64,000 nt of DNA from Mytilus californianus (lineage: Eukaryota; Mollusca; Bivalvia; Mytilida; Mytilidae), in NCBI RefSeq assembly GCF_021869535.1, contig NW_026262659.1, forward strand, positions 1,798,001 to 1,862,000. Reading direction: 5' to 3'. Positions 19,795-30,170 of this stretch are shown one piece after another (within the stretch, counting starts at the first letter, position 1; every line of letters starts with the position of its first letter). The notes under the pieces are model-generated. The model saw only the letters and a list, made by a program, of their open reading frames with translations. It was not told where the DNA came from and made no database searches. A program made the translations under genes and the position numbers.

Positions 19795-20570
19795 TATACA
19801 TACTCTTGTCGCTACTGGTGCAGCTGTATCCGTCATAAATACCAATACCTATAAGGCATTACAAGTAGATAAACCTAACCCTGTAGTGTAATCAGATGTA
19901 CAAATGTACGTGGTGTAAATGACAAATTTATCAGAGTGCTAGGCAAAGTTACACTGCCCGTTGAAATAGGAAAGCTCACTTTATTTCACGATTTTTATAT
20001 TTTGAGTGATGTCAATATGTCACTTATTTTAGGCCAAGACTTCATGCATGATCAAAAAGCTGAGATAAGTTTCCCCAAACAAGACTTATCAGTGCAAAAT
20101 GGAATGACAGAAGTTTCTTTAAGCCAGGGCCAGGATCGGGATGGCACCAACAATTTTGTTCGTACGCTAACCGATGTTACATTTCAACCTAGACAAAGAG
20201 TTATTTTTCCTGTTAAAATAGATAATTTTAGCGAAAACACAGCAGGAGTAATTGAACCAAACTTTTCACTTGTTGGCAAACACAATATTATGGGCACGGT
20301 GCTTAATACAAACACATTTTATAGCTGACTTTGCGGTATGGACTTTGCTCATTGTTGAAGGCCGTTGTTAATTTCTGTGTCATTTGGTCTCTTGTGAAGA
20401 GTTGTCTCATTGGCAATCATACCACAACTGTTTTTTTTTTTTATATATACATGACAATTATTCTGTATTTGAAATTTTAAATCCTACCAATGCTGTAATA
20501 ACAACGAAACAAAATACTATAATTGGAAATTTTATTAAAATTCAAGATGATAAATTTTTGGAGAATTGAA
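19795..20570 (+). pseudogene. Retropepsin region of Ty3/gypsy-like element, inactive and interrupted
   Basis: The active-site motif normally DTGA reads ATGAAVSV (19811 on), so the catalytic Asp is lost. The C-terminal signature SLILGQDFM lies in the open stretch 19936-20328. The reading frame then runs into a minus-strand copy of repeat family A (20322-20440) and resumes with FEILNPTNAV and TTKQNTIIGNF (20470-20570), a segment typical of the linker after the protease. The element was dead at least by the time of that insertion. Confidence 0.65.
20322..20440 (-). repeat. Family A repeat inserted in the protease region
   Basis: The minus strand gives TATGATTGCCAATGAGACAA, CAAGAGACCAAATGACACAG and CAACAATGAGCAAAGTCC, closely like 10673-10760 and 38108-38215. 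A T run and TATATATA adjoin its left (5') end as read on the minus strand. Confidence 0.85.
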
Positions 20571-20639
20571 AGAAAATTTTGAGTTTATAGATAGTATCAG
20601 AACTGGCGAAGCTTTTAATTCAAATAACAATTATATCAA

Positions 20640-21310
20640 AATTGCTACCGAGATGGGTATTGATCTATCAAAGTCCGATTTAAATGAAACACAAAATTAT
20701 TAGTTATTAACTTTGTTAGGCCAATATAGGCAAGCATTTGCGAAAGATATTACCGAATTTTGCTGTACCAAAATAGGCAAACATATCATTGATTCAGGCG
20801 AGGAATATCCAGTCAGACAATTCCAATACCGTACCGTACTACTCCAAAATCAAAGGAAGAAATAAACGTACATCTGGGCGAAATGGAGGAACAAGGTATT
20901 ATTCGGAAGAGCATGTCTTCATGGAGCAGCTCCATCCTTCTAGTAGCAAAGCCCAATTGCAAGAAGAGAGTATGTGTGGACTATCGCAAACTTAACCGTC
21001 TCACAAAAATCTACATACAATCGCTCCCAAACCTTTCCGACGTCCTAGATACACTTGGGGAAAAGCAGGCTCAAACATATAGCGTCTGTGATATGAGACA
21101 GGGCTTCTGGCACCTCGAACTTGGAGAAGAATCTAAAGAGAAGACTGCTTTTATGACGCATCGATGTCAGTGCGAGTTCAACCGACTTCCATATGGCCTA
21201 GCAAAATCGCCTGCAACCTTCAACATGATCATGAAGTTATCCGCGATCTCAACTAAAAAATCGCATTAGTTTATGTAGACGACATTCTGATTTACAGTAA
21301 GAACTTTGAA
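20640..21310 (+). pseudogene. Reverse transcriptase of Ty3/gypsy-like element
   Basis: Order of motifs: HIIDSGEEYPVR (20785), then after a frame change EMEEQGIIRKSMSSWSSSIL (20883), VCVDYRKLN (20970), TYSVCDMRQGFWHLEL (motif A with Asp kept), FNRLPYGLAKSPATF (motif B, 21180), and after another slip ALVYVDDILIYS (motif C, YVDD at 21272-21283). These are classic Ty3/gypsy RT signatures. Frameshifts near 20830 and 21240 and a stop at 20701 break it. Confidence 0.85.
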
Positions 21311-21990
21311 GAACACCTTTGTCACTTAGCAGCTCTTTTTGATAAATTAATCGAAGCCAACTTGAAATTAAAACCGTCAAAGTATCAGTTCATATGTAAA
21401 GAAGTCCAGTATTTAGGCCATATTATCACCAAAGATGGCATAGCAGTAGATCCAGAGAAAACAGCATTTGTACAATCCTTTGCAGCGCCGAAAAATGTTA
21501 AAGAAGTATGTATGTTCCTTGGACTATGCAATTATTACCGGAAGTTCATACACAACTATTCCAAAATAACTTCTCCGCTCAATCAGCTCCTGCATAAAGA
21601 TCAGCCATTTCAGTGGACCCTAGATTGCCAGCACTCCCTTGAAACACTAAAGACGAAACTCACATCAACTCCAATTCTAGTATTTCCGGACTTCAATAAA
21701 GAGTTTATTCTTCAAAGCGACGCAAGTGTTACTGACATAGGATATGTCCTAGGCCAACACGACAAATACAAGAAACTCAGTTATTGCATATGGCGGGCGC
21801 ATGCTTCGAAAACCTGAACAAAGGTGGGATGTTAAAGACAGAGAATGCCTTGCACTGGTTGTTGCTATTACACAGTTTCACGTAATGTCGTATATCTGGC
21901 TAACAACAAATTCCACGTATATACAGATCATATAGCGTTACAGTACCTTCACCGTATATATTAAAGAGAGCACTGGACGTTTAGCAAGGT
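21310..21990 (+). pseudogene. RT connection and RNase H of Ty3/gypsy-like element
   Basis: Continues the RT with LKLKPSKYQFICKEVQYLGH (21362 on) and NYYRKFIHNYSKITSPLNQL. The RNase H start FILQSDASVTDIGYVLGQ follows at about 21705, with the first catalytic Asp in QSDAS. After frameshifts near 21790 come RWDVKDRECLALVVAI (second acidic residue, DRE) and FHVYTDHIALQYL (third Asp). Open as one stretch only from 21362 to 21817. Confidence 0.8.
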
Positions 21991-21995
21991 GGTCA

Positions 21996-23735
21996 ATGTA
22001 TGTACAGTCATACAATTTCGAGGTTCACTATCGACACACAGAGAACCAGCGTCAGCGTCGACTCAGTATAGACGACATCGAGACTACAGATTCAGCAACC
22101 GATCAATCCAGAAAAGAAACCAACCAACAGATTTTCAACGAAAATCAAAGTTCGGTCGTTCAGCCAGTCCAGTTAAAGGACTCAGACGAATTAGAAAGCG
22201 ATTCAGTACCAGCAATTGAGGCAGTCACTGAAGCAGATAATCATTATCGTAATGTGGATCCATTAATTATGTTGATCGAAAGCACAAAGCTCACACAGGA
22301 TAGAATCCAATCAGCTCAAAATGAAGATGAAGACCCAGGACAAATGCTACAGTACATCGAACAGAACACGCTTCCGCAAGACAAAAAGAAAGCTGACGTT
22401 ATAGTCCGAGAATCAAATCACTACGTTGTTTCGAATGGTATATTGTTTCACCATTATTATGCAGGAGGGAAAGGACACTTATCAGATAGGGTTATCAAAC
22501 AACTTGTTGTACCTAAGTCCTTACAAAACGATGTACTTTTATCGTACCATGATGCAATTATTGCAGCTCACCAAGGTATTGACAGAACCTTCACCACATC
22601 AGAATGAAGTATTACTGGAAGAGAATGTTCTCGGACATTGAAGATTATGCTAAGACCTGTATTGAATGTCAACAAGGCAAAACTAATCCGCATTCTAAGA
22701 AAGCACCCTTACAGCCTTTACCGGCAACTGGAGATTTTGAAAGAATACACATGGATATTCTTTGCAATTCACCACAGTCAGCAGGTGGTTTCAACCAAAT
22801 TTTACTAGTAGTATGTCCGTTCTCCAAATGGTGTGAAGATTTTCCATTGAAAAATGGAGGAGACGTAGAAACTGCAAGAGTTATTTTCAACGACATTATA
22901 TGCCGATTTGGTCCTTGTAGAGAAATTCTTACAGATTTAGGGAAAACTTCACTTCAAATTTAGTAAAAGAAATCTGCAAAATTTTCCAGATTACAAAGCT
23001 CAATACGTCATCCTATCACCCAGAATTTAATGCAGCAACCGAACGACAAAATCGTACATTGGCTACATCTTTGAGAATGTACTGTCATGAGAACCAGACA
23101 ACATGGCCCGACTATATACAAGGCATTATGATGGCTTTTAGGAACACAATACAAACAGAGTCGACACAATTTAGTCCATATTATTTGGTCTTTGGAAGGG
23201 AACCTAGGAATCCTATCGACATCGCACTCCAGAATCTACTAAAGGATTGAGCAAAGATGCAGAGTCGACTCTAAATCTGATTGTTGATAATCTCGACCTT
23301 GCCAGAAAAATAGCTAAGACGAATATTGAAGCTGCACAACAGAAGTACAAAACGTAACACGACAAAAACGTAGAGGAGCCAAGGTTTTATATACTGGATT
23401 AAGTATGGCTTTACTGTACACGGACTCCAGTTGGCTCGTCACCCAAACGTCAATGAAAATGGACTGGACTATATTATATTGCGGAACACATAGGCGAATA
23501 TACTTACCGTTTGTGAAAATCTTCTGACGATAAAATATTGAAGGTTCTAGTGCATGCAAATCGATTGAAGAAGTATCTCGACCCAAAGAATCGTCCCATG
23601 AACCCACCCGAAGAAGTTAATGAAAATCACGACCTAAACCCAGAGGAACTCATGGACATGCCTGAAATCCTTGACAGAGTCAATGACACAATTATTAGCC
23701 ATATACAAAATCTAGTAGGGAAAAAATAATCAAAA
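21996..23735 (+). pseudogene. Integrase of Ty3/gypsy-like element
   Basis: The open stretch 21996-22607 covers the tether and zinc-binding start (YHDAIIAAHQGIDRTF). The frame shifts and 22604-22963 gives YYWKRMF, CIECQQGK (completing the HHCC zinc site), HMDIL (first catalytic Asp) and LTDLGKTS (second Asp; the usual Gln-Gly-Asn after it is altered). After another shift come HPEFNAATERQNRTL with the catalytic Glu and FSPYYLVFGREPRNP (23059-23250). The C-terminal tail runs to 23729 and is rich in Pro, Glu and Asn. Catalytic D, D and E survive, but not in one frame. Confidence 0.8.
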
Positions 23736-24870
23736 TGATCAAGCACAGTAACACAAAGATAGGCAACCGTCACACAATACAAACAATGAACAAGACATGT
23801 ATGATTTCGAAAGAATAATTAAGTGCAGAAAACGAGGCAACAGTAAACAGTACTTTTCAAATGGCGAGGGTACAGTAGTTCACAAAATACATGGGACCCA
23901 TCCCACCACATACCGAATCATTTGATTCAACATTTTCATGCCCAGAGTCTGAGTAAAAATAAGCGAAAACGACAATGATATAATTGAAAACAAACAAGGC
24001 CAAGCCTATTTTCAGTGCATGGTTTTAAATTTATGGAGTCAACTCAATGAGAAAAGTTTATTTTCGTTTTTCATTTTCACATTAAGAATTTATTTATTAA
24101 GAAAACTTCAATATTCTAAGGTTAATATTAACTTTGTTCTGAATTTGTCTGAGATATTTGCCACTAACATTAAGAAAACAAGCAATAAATCGAGCTAAAG
24201 TCTGTGTATCCTTGTTGTATCATAGAAACTAGTGTTTTACACAAGTGAATGTTGTAACTTTGAAAAAAGACCACTGACAAATGTATACCAAATAACCACA
24301 ATTGTTTTAGTTGTCGTCATTTCATAATTTCACGCAACATGCTATAAGTAGTTGAATTTACACGTGTAGTTTTCATATACATGGATTATCAATGGTATTA
24401 CAAATTCATTTCATAATACAATTTTGGGCCGACACAGGAGCAGGAGTACAAGATGGATTCGTCACCTGTCTTGTGGTCTTGTTTCCATTGTGTGTACAGG
24501 AGTGACGACCTGTATACTGCGTGTCAGAAATGAGCATATGTTTGATCAAAACGTGTTTACAAGGTATAAATATAGCCACTGATAATTTGATAATTGATCA
24601 AATTATTGATAGTGTTTTCGAAAACCTTTCAGTAAAGTGTAATATTTGTTAGTATCATAAACGGGCAAATGACCATCTGTTCCCTCCTCATACACCCTTT
24701 GTATATTAAGTAAAAGGTCCAAAATGTGCATTTTCTATATTCGTGATGTCTTCAGTATGTTTCACGCTTTCAGCAACCAGAAAGAATATCCCATAGAAGG
24801 ATGATATAGTTCTGTTTGTGCTCGGGACGGGCATTTCGGGAAGTAGTGGAGAATATAATCGGAAGAAAAG
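23735..24870 (+). other. 3' untranslated part of the Ty3-like element
   Basis: About 1.1 kb between the end of integrase and the 3' LTR without a readable protein. It ends with the purine run GGAAGAAAAGTGA (24861-24873), which suits a polypurine tract. I see no envelope-like reading frame. Confidence 0.5.
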
Positions 24871-24873
24871 TGA

Positions 24874-25406
24874 TGTTAGGAACTTTTACTATAATTCGCA
24901 AAGTGCTTTATATGAACTCTCGTCTTAGATTGAATATTTCTCGTTTTAGTTTTAAATTGAATATTTCTTGCTTAAATGTTTCTTTCTTCTTAAATATAAT
25001 GTTTCCTTATTTCAAATACCCAAATAGATTATAGATTTCAGTAAGTTACAACTTAATCTGATGGCAGTTTAAATTGCGAAAGATAATACATGTACCTTGC
25101 ACTCAACTACAAAAGAAGCAATTATCGCTATTTAACTAAGTTTAGCCGGAGGACAATAATCCGATTAGTATTGCATAAGATTGGACAATGATAGATATAT
25201 TTTACCTTTTGTAATGTTTTAAGATCCTTAACTTTGAATTAATATACAATTGTTTTAAAAACTGTTGCTGGGGCAGTCTTTCCCTAGCTTTCAATCTGTA
25301 CACTTGTGAATAAATGTGTATATATTGTATACGGTATTGTGTTTAAAGCAGTGTCGATTATAGACCAACAAACTTTAATGTAACCCGTAGGGTTATATAT
25401 GTAACA
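24874..25406 (+). repeat. 3' LTR of Ty3/gypsy-like element
   Basis: Begins TGTTAGG directly after a purine-rich tract and ends TATATGTAACA, so the ends are short inverted repeats TGTTA/TAACA. It matches 18309-18815 except for small indels, for example an extra GTGTTTAAAGCAGTG-type segment near 25340. A short ORF across its left part (from about 24816) is LTR sequence, not a gene. Confidence 0.75.
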
Positions 25407-25790
25407 GTCCCAAACGTGTCCATCCCCTCAAACGTGTCCGATTCCCCCAAACGTGATTATTTCACCCAAACGTGTCCTTAAAATCATAAACCGCCCAAAC
25501 GTGTCAGATGTCACATCCTCCAAACGTGTCCGATAATTGGTATTCGCCAAAACGCCAAAACGTGTCCAGTTCAGAAACGTGTCCATCCCCCCAAACGTGT
25601 CCGATTCCCCCTAACGTGTCCATATGACGTCACTGAACTGCAAAACATGTCTAGTTGCTAAAGGGCGTCAAAGCGTGTTCCTTTTATGAACGCCAAAACA
25701 TGATGTTCTTTTTATGAAAACCAAATCGTGTTCATTTGAAAAAGTACGCCACATCGTGCCCAATCCCACCAAACGTATACTTTTTAAAAA
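25407..25790. repeat. Cluster of degenerate CAAACGTGTCC words
   Basis: About ten near-exact copies of CAAACGTGTCC (from 25412 to about 25620) are followed by about six decayed ones (such as CAAAGCGTGTTCC, CAAATCGTGTTC, CCAAACGTATAC). Spacing is irregular, roughly 16-30 bases, often with ATCCCC or GATTCCCCC between. It begins directly at the end of the 3' LTR. Confidence 0.8.
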
Positions 25791-26300
25791 GCCCAGAAAC
25801 CACTCCTGTAAGAACCGGTCTTGCAATACCCTTAAAGAAAATTAGGCCTAACTGGAGCATATTAGAACAAAAGAATTCGCTAAGTAAGCAATGAACTAAA
25901 CTGTACAAAACTATAGTTAATTGCAATTTTTACGTTTGCTCTAAATATGCATGAAATATTTGCTACTGGACAGCAATCAACAGGCAATAGTTAATAATGC
26001 AAAGCTAATAAATGACCAGAATAGTGAAGCACTTGGAAAACTTGCAAGATAAAAAGTACATCCATAAAAAATTTAAAACGATTATAATCATATTGATAAA
26101 GATTTACAAAACTAATTTTTTATTGTGCCATTCTGTTTGTTATCTGGTGTCTGTTTATTTGAAAGCAGGAGTCACTGCGTGCATAGTTTACCATATATTG
26201 GACATTTGTCTATACGGATCACTACATCTTTCCTCCAGATGTCCTTGGATAGCGGCTACGATATTTTGTTTAGAATCTAACTTCATTGAGGACATATTAG
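25790..26300. other. No recognisable gene
   Basis: AT-rich; nothing that can be supported apart from short chance ORFs. Confidence 0.45.
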
Positions 26301-26650
26301 CGCTAAAAAGTTTTGAGACGTTTTGGCGTTTTAATGTTACATATATGAAATTAAATGTACAAAATGTGAAAAACTTATATATGTAGGACAAAACAGGCGA
26401 TACACTGTATCAAAGGATGTTATTGAACTTTTCAAAAATAAGAACAAACAAAACTGACGATCCAGTAGCAAACCACTTCATTCAACATAACCATTCGATG
26501 AAAAATCTAAAAGTTACGGCAACAGAAAAAGTATTTGCACAGAAATTTACCGAAAAACTAAAGAAGCTTTTTGGATTAAAAGAATAAAAAGTTTAGAGCC
26601 TGATGGACTCAACACTATTTTGCGAACTATAGTAAACATATTTATAAAAA
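26300..26650 (+). pseudogene. GIY-YIG endonuclease shard of a Penelope-like element
   Basis: One frame gives YEIKCTKCEKLIYVGQ, the GIY-YIG entry with its CxxC. A shift gives TGDTLYQRMLLNFSKIRTNK and HFIQHNHSMKNLKVTATEKV. Another shift gives KTKEAFWIKRIKSLEPDGLN, the typical PLE C-terminal end. Neither the RT nor the linker is seen upstream. Dead fragment. Confidence 0.65.
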
Positions 26651-26744
26651 GAGAAAAAAACGCGGCAAATGAATGTCATAGAAGTAACTGTTATGTAATG
26701 TATCCAAGCGATGTAAATGCTTCAATGTTGTAATTTATTCCAAT

Positions 26745-26800
26745 GAAGAAGGCCGTAATGGCAGAAACGTAAGGAAACTTGTGTTGAGGTTTGTAATATA
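26745..26800 (+). ncRNA. Hammerhead-like motif in PLE 3' end, weak
   Basis: ATGAAGA, an extra A, then GGCCGTAATGGCA and GAAACGT. The layout (core, one extra A, GC-rich short helix, GAAA) resembles the 27993 motif, but C3 is A and the last helix II pair is lost. It lies just after the endonuclease end, where other PLE hammerheads occur. Probably not active. Confidence 0.3.
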
Positions 26801-26829
26801 CAATTAATCAGAGACTTTACATATATATA

Positions 26830-27170
26830 GATTTTATAGAAGAAAGTTCAATTTATCTTAAAAATGGAAAACAAGTCTTGTAAAAGTTCAAAAGTCATTA
26901 ATTCTCTCATATGTTCAAATTGTGAAGAATTCTATATTGGAGAGACAAACAAAGAACTGTGAAGTAGAAAGACTGTTCATACGCAGCAAACAAGCCATGA
27001 AGATTCAACAATTAGCTGGACTAACGACCATTTTCATCGTTGTTCTAATTGACGATTTAAAATATTTCCATTGTATATGGTCAATCGTCAAAATGATTTT
27101 CTCCGGAAGAAGAAAGACGAATTATTCATAAACATTCTCAACCCGGGATTAAATAATCAATAATATTTTA
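26830..27170 (+). pseudogene. Second GIY-YIG shard, different PLE subfamily
   Basis: With frame changes it reads LICSNCEEFYIGETNKEL (CxxC then Y.GET, the nuclease entry), TVHTQQTSHEDSTI, then FPLYMVN and KKKDELFINILNPGLN (C-terminal end). This is the part that the PLE at 16385 lacks, but the two lie on either side of the Ty3-like element and the CAAACGTGTCC cluster; whether they were once one copy is uncertain. Confidence 0.6.
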
Positions 27171-27500
27171 TTTTTTACTCAGATAACATTTTAAAGACTC
27201 GATTCATATTTTAAAATGACATTAGTAGTTTCCCTTGTATTTGTTAACGTCATACTATTGGTAACGTCATATAACACTTACATGTATACAAGTCACATTA
27301 CCTGAAGATCTGTGAAAGCATTGAACGCGCTAGTAAATGTAATAAATTGAAACCATTATTACTTTTTATTAATTTTCTTTTATGTTACCAGCATACGGAT
27401 TCTACTTAACTTTTCTTTACATATATACATCATGTACTGTGTTACAACTCTAGATTTTACTGACGAGGAAAGGTAACACTAGGCCACCGAAAGCTGAATT
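27170..27500. other. Spacer, possible PLE 3' end
   Basis: Contains ACCTGAAGATCTGTGAAAGC (27300) and ends near a SINE. No coding potential seen. Confidence 0.4.
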
Positions 27501-27509
27501 TTTAGTTCA

Positions 27510-27655
27510 GTCTAGGTGGCCTAGTGGTCTAGAGCGCTGGACACAGTGCAGGCGGTGTTGTTTCTTTATCTCAATATTGAGTTCGAATCCCGGCGAGGAA
27601 AGAACAAAAATTTGTTTCGCAAATTTGCAGATTTAACATTGTTCTGCTGATAAAA
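27510..27655 (+). mobile_element. tRNA-derived SINE
   Basis: A box TGGCCTAGTGG at 27517-27527 and B box GTTCGAATC at 27581-27589, followed by CCGGCGAGG and the tail ATTTGCAGATTTAACATTG. Acceptor halves do not pair, so it is not an active tRNA gene. Confidence 0.75.
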
Positions 27656-27803
27656 AGTGTCTATGAAAAGGACCAACCAGCGAATTTAATTGAGTTCGAA
27701 TCCCGGCGAGGAAAGAACAAAAATTTGCTTCGCAAATTTGCAGATTTAACATTGTTCTGCTGATAAAAAGTGTCTATGAAAAGGACCAACCAGCGAACTT
27801 AAT
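27578..27803 (+). repeat. 113-bp tandem duplication across SINE and PLE terminal repeat
   Basis: TGAGTTCGAATCCCGG starts at 27578 and again at 27691. The two 113-bp units differ at only two or three bases and run from the SINE B box through ACCAACCAGCGAA of the PLE terminal repeat. Confidence 0.9.
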
Positions 27804-28110
27804 ATGTACCGGATCGTCTAGAACAGACGCTACTGCGCAGATATATATATATATACACAGGCACGTCTATTGAGTATTGAGTTTTGTTTTATTTGATGAG
27901 ATTCAAGATTTAGGATCAAATCAATAGACCAAATCTTACCTGTATTATTGAGCTACTTTACACAACAATTAGTATTGTTAAATTTATTGACACTGACGAA
28001 GGCTATTTATTAAACCGAAATATTTGTCAACCCGATTTTCTAACATTGATTCATCTTCGTAAATTACCATCTTATATTAGTACCGTTGTGCAAATCTTTA
28101 GACTTATATA
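27780..28110 (+). repeat. Solo PLE terminal repeat
   Basis: Matches 2010-2070 (ATGTACCGGATCGT) and then 4860-5115 (ACGTCTATTGAGT, ACCTGTATTATTGAGCTA, CCATCTTATATTAGTACCGT) with a (TA)n tract between. No PLE coding part lies between, so this is an isolated or recombined terminal repeat. It holds the hammerhead-like motif at 27987-28030. Confidence 0.7.
27987..28030 (+). ncRNA. Hammerhead-like motif, better-preserved core
   Basis: Stem I TTGACA (27987-27992) pairs with TGTCAA (28025-28030). The core CTGACGA (27993-27999) is fully conserved. An extra A at 28000 precedes helix II GGCT (28001-28004), which faces AACC, so one pair is lost. GAA is at 28017-28019 and the one-pair helix III ends at T28023, with H17 = T28024. 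The related copy at 4997 keeps helix II but loses C3, so the ancestor probably had both. Confidence 0.5.
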
Positions 28111-28150
28111 ATACATGATATATATGAAGATATATTTAAGGAATGACTGT

Positions 28151-28278
28151 AATATTTTTTCTGTCTATGAAGAAATAACATAAAAAATGTGGTGCACACT
28201 GAATAACGCACGTAGAGGTTTATTAAACAGTGTACACCACATTTTTTATGTTATGTCGAATAGACAGAAACAAATATT
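28151..28278. mobile_element. Hairpin foldback element
   Basis: AATATTTTTTCTGTCTAT and AACATAAAAAATGTGGTGCA in the left arm are mirrored by ACACCACATTTTTTATGTTA and ATAGACAGAAACAAATATT in the right arm. The loop is about 26 bases around AACGCACGTAGAGG. Confidence 0.75.
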
Positions 28279-28279
28279 A

Positions 28280-28880
28280 ATAATGAGTTGATAAACAAAC
28301 TCTCTCAGCTAATCAGAAGACGTGTTACATCCAAAATTAAATTATTTATATATATATACAAGTATACAAGTCTAAAAAATTAACAAAGCACTTGATTAAT
28401 CTGCATGGGTTTGAAGTGCTGTTTTGAATCTAGCTTCATTAGGAAATGCTGAAAGCCAAATAAATATCTATTATCATACTCACTGTCATATGTAAAGATA
28501 ACTACTACCAATACCAATATACCTTAAAGTATAAATAAATAATTTGCAAAATATAACAAAGTGTTCTATTGGAAGTAACATGAAATGACTGTGGAAACAG
28601 TATTTTCATTTTTATATGAATATGTTGAAACATTGATATGCATTGAACTGATTCTTATGTTTAGATATGGAGAAACGTATGTTAAACGAAATCAACACAC
28701 TTTTCTTCTTGAGAAATAGAAAATAAATCCGTATTGATATAAAGTTTACCAATTATAGAGAACCCTACTTCAATACTCCTGCAATGTCAGAATTGAATTA
28801 AGGCGACAGTAGTTTACATATGGTCACATATCGTATATCGTTTTATAAAAGATAAGTCAAGGTGATAAACTAAATAAGAG
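28280..28880. other. No recognisable gene
   Basis: AT-rich spacer with a short TA run near 28348. Nothing supportable. Confidence 0.45.
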
Positions 28881-28884
28881 ACTG

Positions 28885-29330
28885 TGTCGATTCTGTGGTT
28901 TACATGTCGATATGTACTATTATATTATTTATTTATGTATTTCTCTATCCTGAGTGTTCTGGTATTTATTTGTACTGTATCCCTGTCACGTAGTGTTGTC
29001 ATTTTAACGGTATTTGTAACATTGTCATATAAGCGGGAGGTTTGGCTAGCCATAATACCAGGTTCGACCCACCATTTTTTCTTAAAATGTCCTGTACCAA
29101 GTCAGGAATATGGTAGTTGTTTTTAAATAGTTCGTTTCTATGTATGTTGCATTGGCGTTTGTTTTTGTTGCACTTCAGTGTTTCTGTTCTTCCGTTGTTT
29201 TCCTCTTATAGTTGATGTTTTTCCCTCAGTTTTAGTTTGTAACCCGGATTTGTTTTCTCTCAATCGATTTATGACTTTTGAACAGCGGTATACTGCTGTT
29301 GCCTTTATTTATCGCTCACCTAGGTCTATG
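28885..29330 (+). repeat. Mussel-type interspersed repeat (family C), plus copy
   Basis: Shares AAGCGGGAGGTTTGGC, GTTCGACCCACCATTTTTT, AAAATGTCCTGTACCAAGTC, GTTTGTAACCCGGATTTG and ACTGCTGTTGCCTTTATT with 40365-40775 (+) and, inverted, 35375-35750 and 59430-59830. Its ORFs are conserved only as DNA. Confidence 0.85.
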
Positions 29331-29439
29331 TTAATAATCAATAATGGACTCTTTCCTACATTGTAGACAAGAATAGAATTCATGTTTTGATGATCTTGTA
29401 TTGCTGATCATTTTGTCCGTTTAGTTTCTCTCTATCTTC

Positions 29440-30170
29440 TTTGGTTTTCTCAAAACACAAAATCCTCATTTAAGGGCAATCACTCCTTTTATTTGGCTTT
29501 TACAGTTTCTACATATTCAATACAATTTTGAGATAATAGACAAAACATGAAAATTAGCCAAAAATCATCATTTAAAGGCAATTATTCCTAATTGAGTTGT
29601 ATGATACTTTAGATGAAAATAGGAAGTAGGTAGATCTGGAAATTCGAAGCATTTTTGTTCCGACTTTTTTTCCCTATCTATTATAGCTTTCACGATATGC
29701 ATTTTAACTTTATATTTTATTTTTAGCCATGGCGACTAAGTTCGTTGACTGACCGAGAAAGACATCAGTTTTTACAAGATACCCTCAAGATCATTCAGAC
29801 AAAGTTGTTTTGAAATTGGCTCAATTTTTTCAGAGGAGATGATCTAAGAAAAAAGTTTACAACCAAAATTAGTCAAAATCGTCATCCAATTCATTCGTTT
29901 GTTTTTGCATTATCATAGATTTTCTCTTTCTTCCGATTTTTTCTGTTTACAGTTTCTACCAATCTATTATAGTTTTCGGGATTATCGACAAAAACACTAA
30001 AATTAGTCGACAAACGTCATTATTGGGCAATAACTTCTCACTAGGTCATAAAATGGTGTTGATCATTTGGCATTTTGTGTAGATCTTGTGTTTATTCAAG
30101 ATACAAGATTATTAATGCATTTTACCCTCATGTTCTGTTTTTTTCCCGGAGGCCATATCTTATATCACAA
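29440..30170. repeat. Mussel-type intergenic repeat (family I)
   Basis: Contains TTTTATTTTTAGCCATGGCGACTAAG, quoted here only as its core ATTTTTAGCCATGGCGAC, and a CAATTTTTTCAGAGGAGATG segment. Approximately repeated blocks start with TCATTTAAGGGCAATCACTC, CATTTAAAGGCAATTATTCC and TTATTGGGCAATAACTTCTC. I recall this as a common bivalve intergenic repeat. Confidence 0.5.

Noticed and set aside
24816-25034. 72-codon ORF over the 3' LTR, also partly open at 18300
   Set aside because: It lies within the direct repeats that flank gag-pol. Conservation reflects LTR identity, and it has no protein signature.
25412-25620. CRISPR-like or hypoxia-response-like array (repeated ACGTG)
   Set aside because: Spacing is irregular, spacers are not unique units of constant length, and the organism is a eukaryote. 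ACGTG matches are a trivial part of a longer repeated word.
29178-29366. Conserved-looking ORF (FFRCFPLIVDVFPSVLVCNP) found at four places
   Set aside because: It belongs to repeat family C. The copies share DNA, including non-coding parts, and frames differ by indels.
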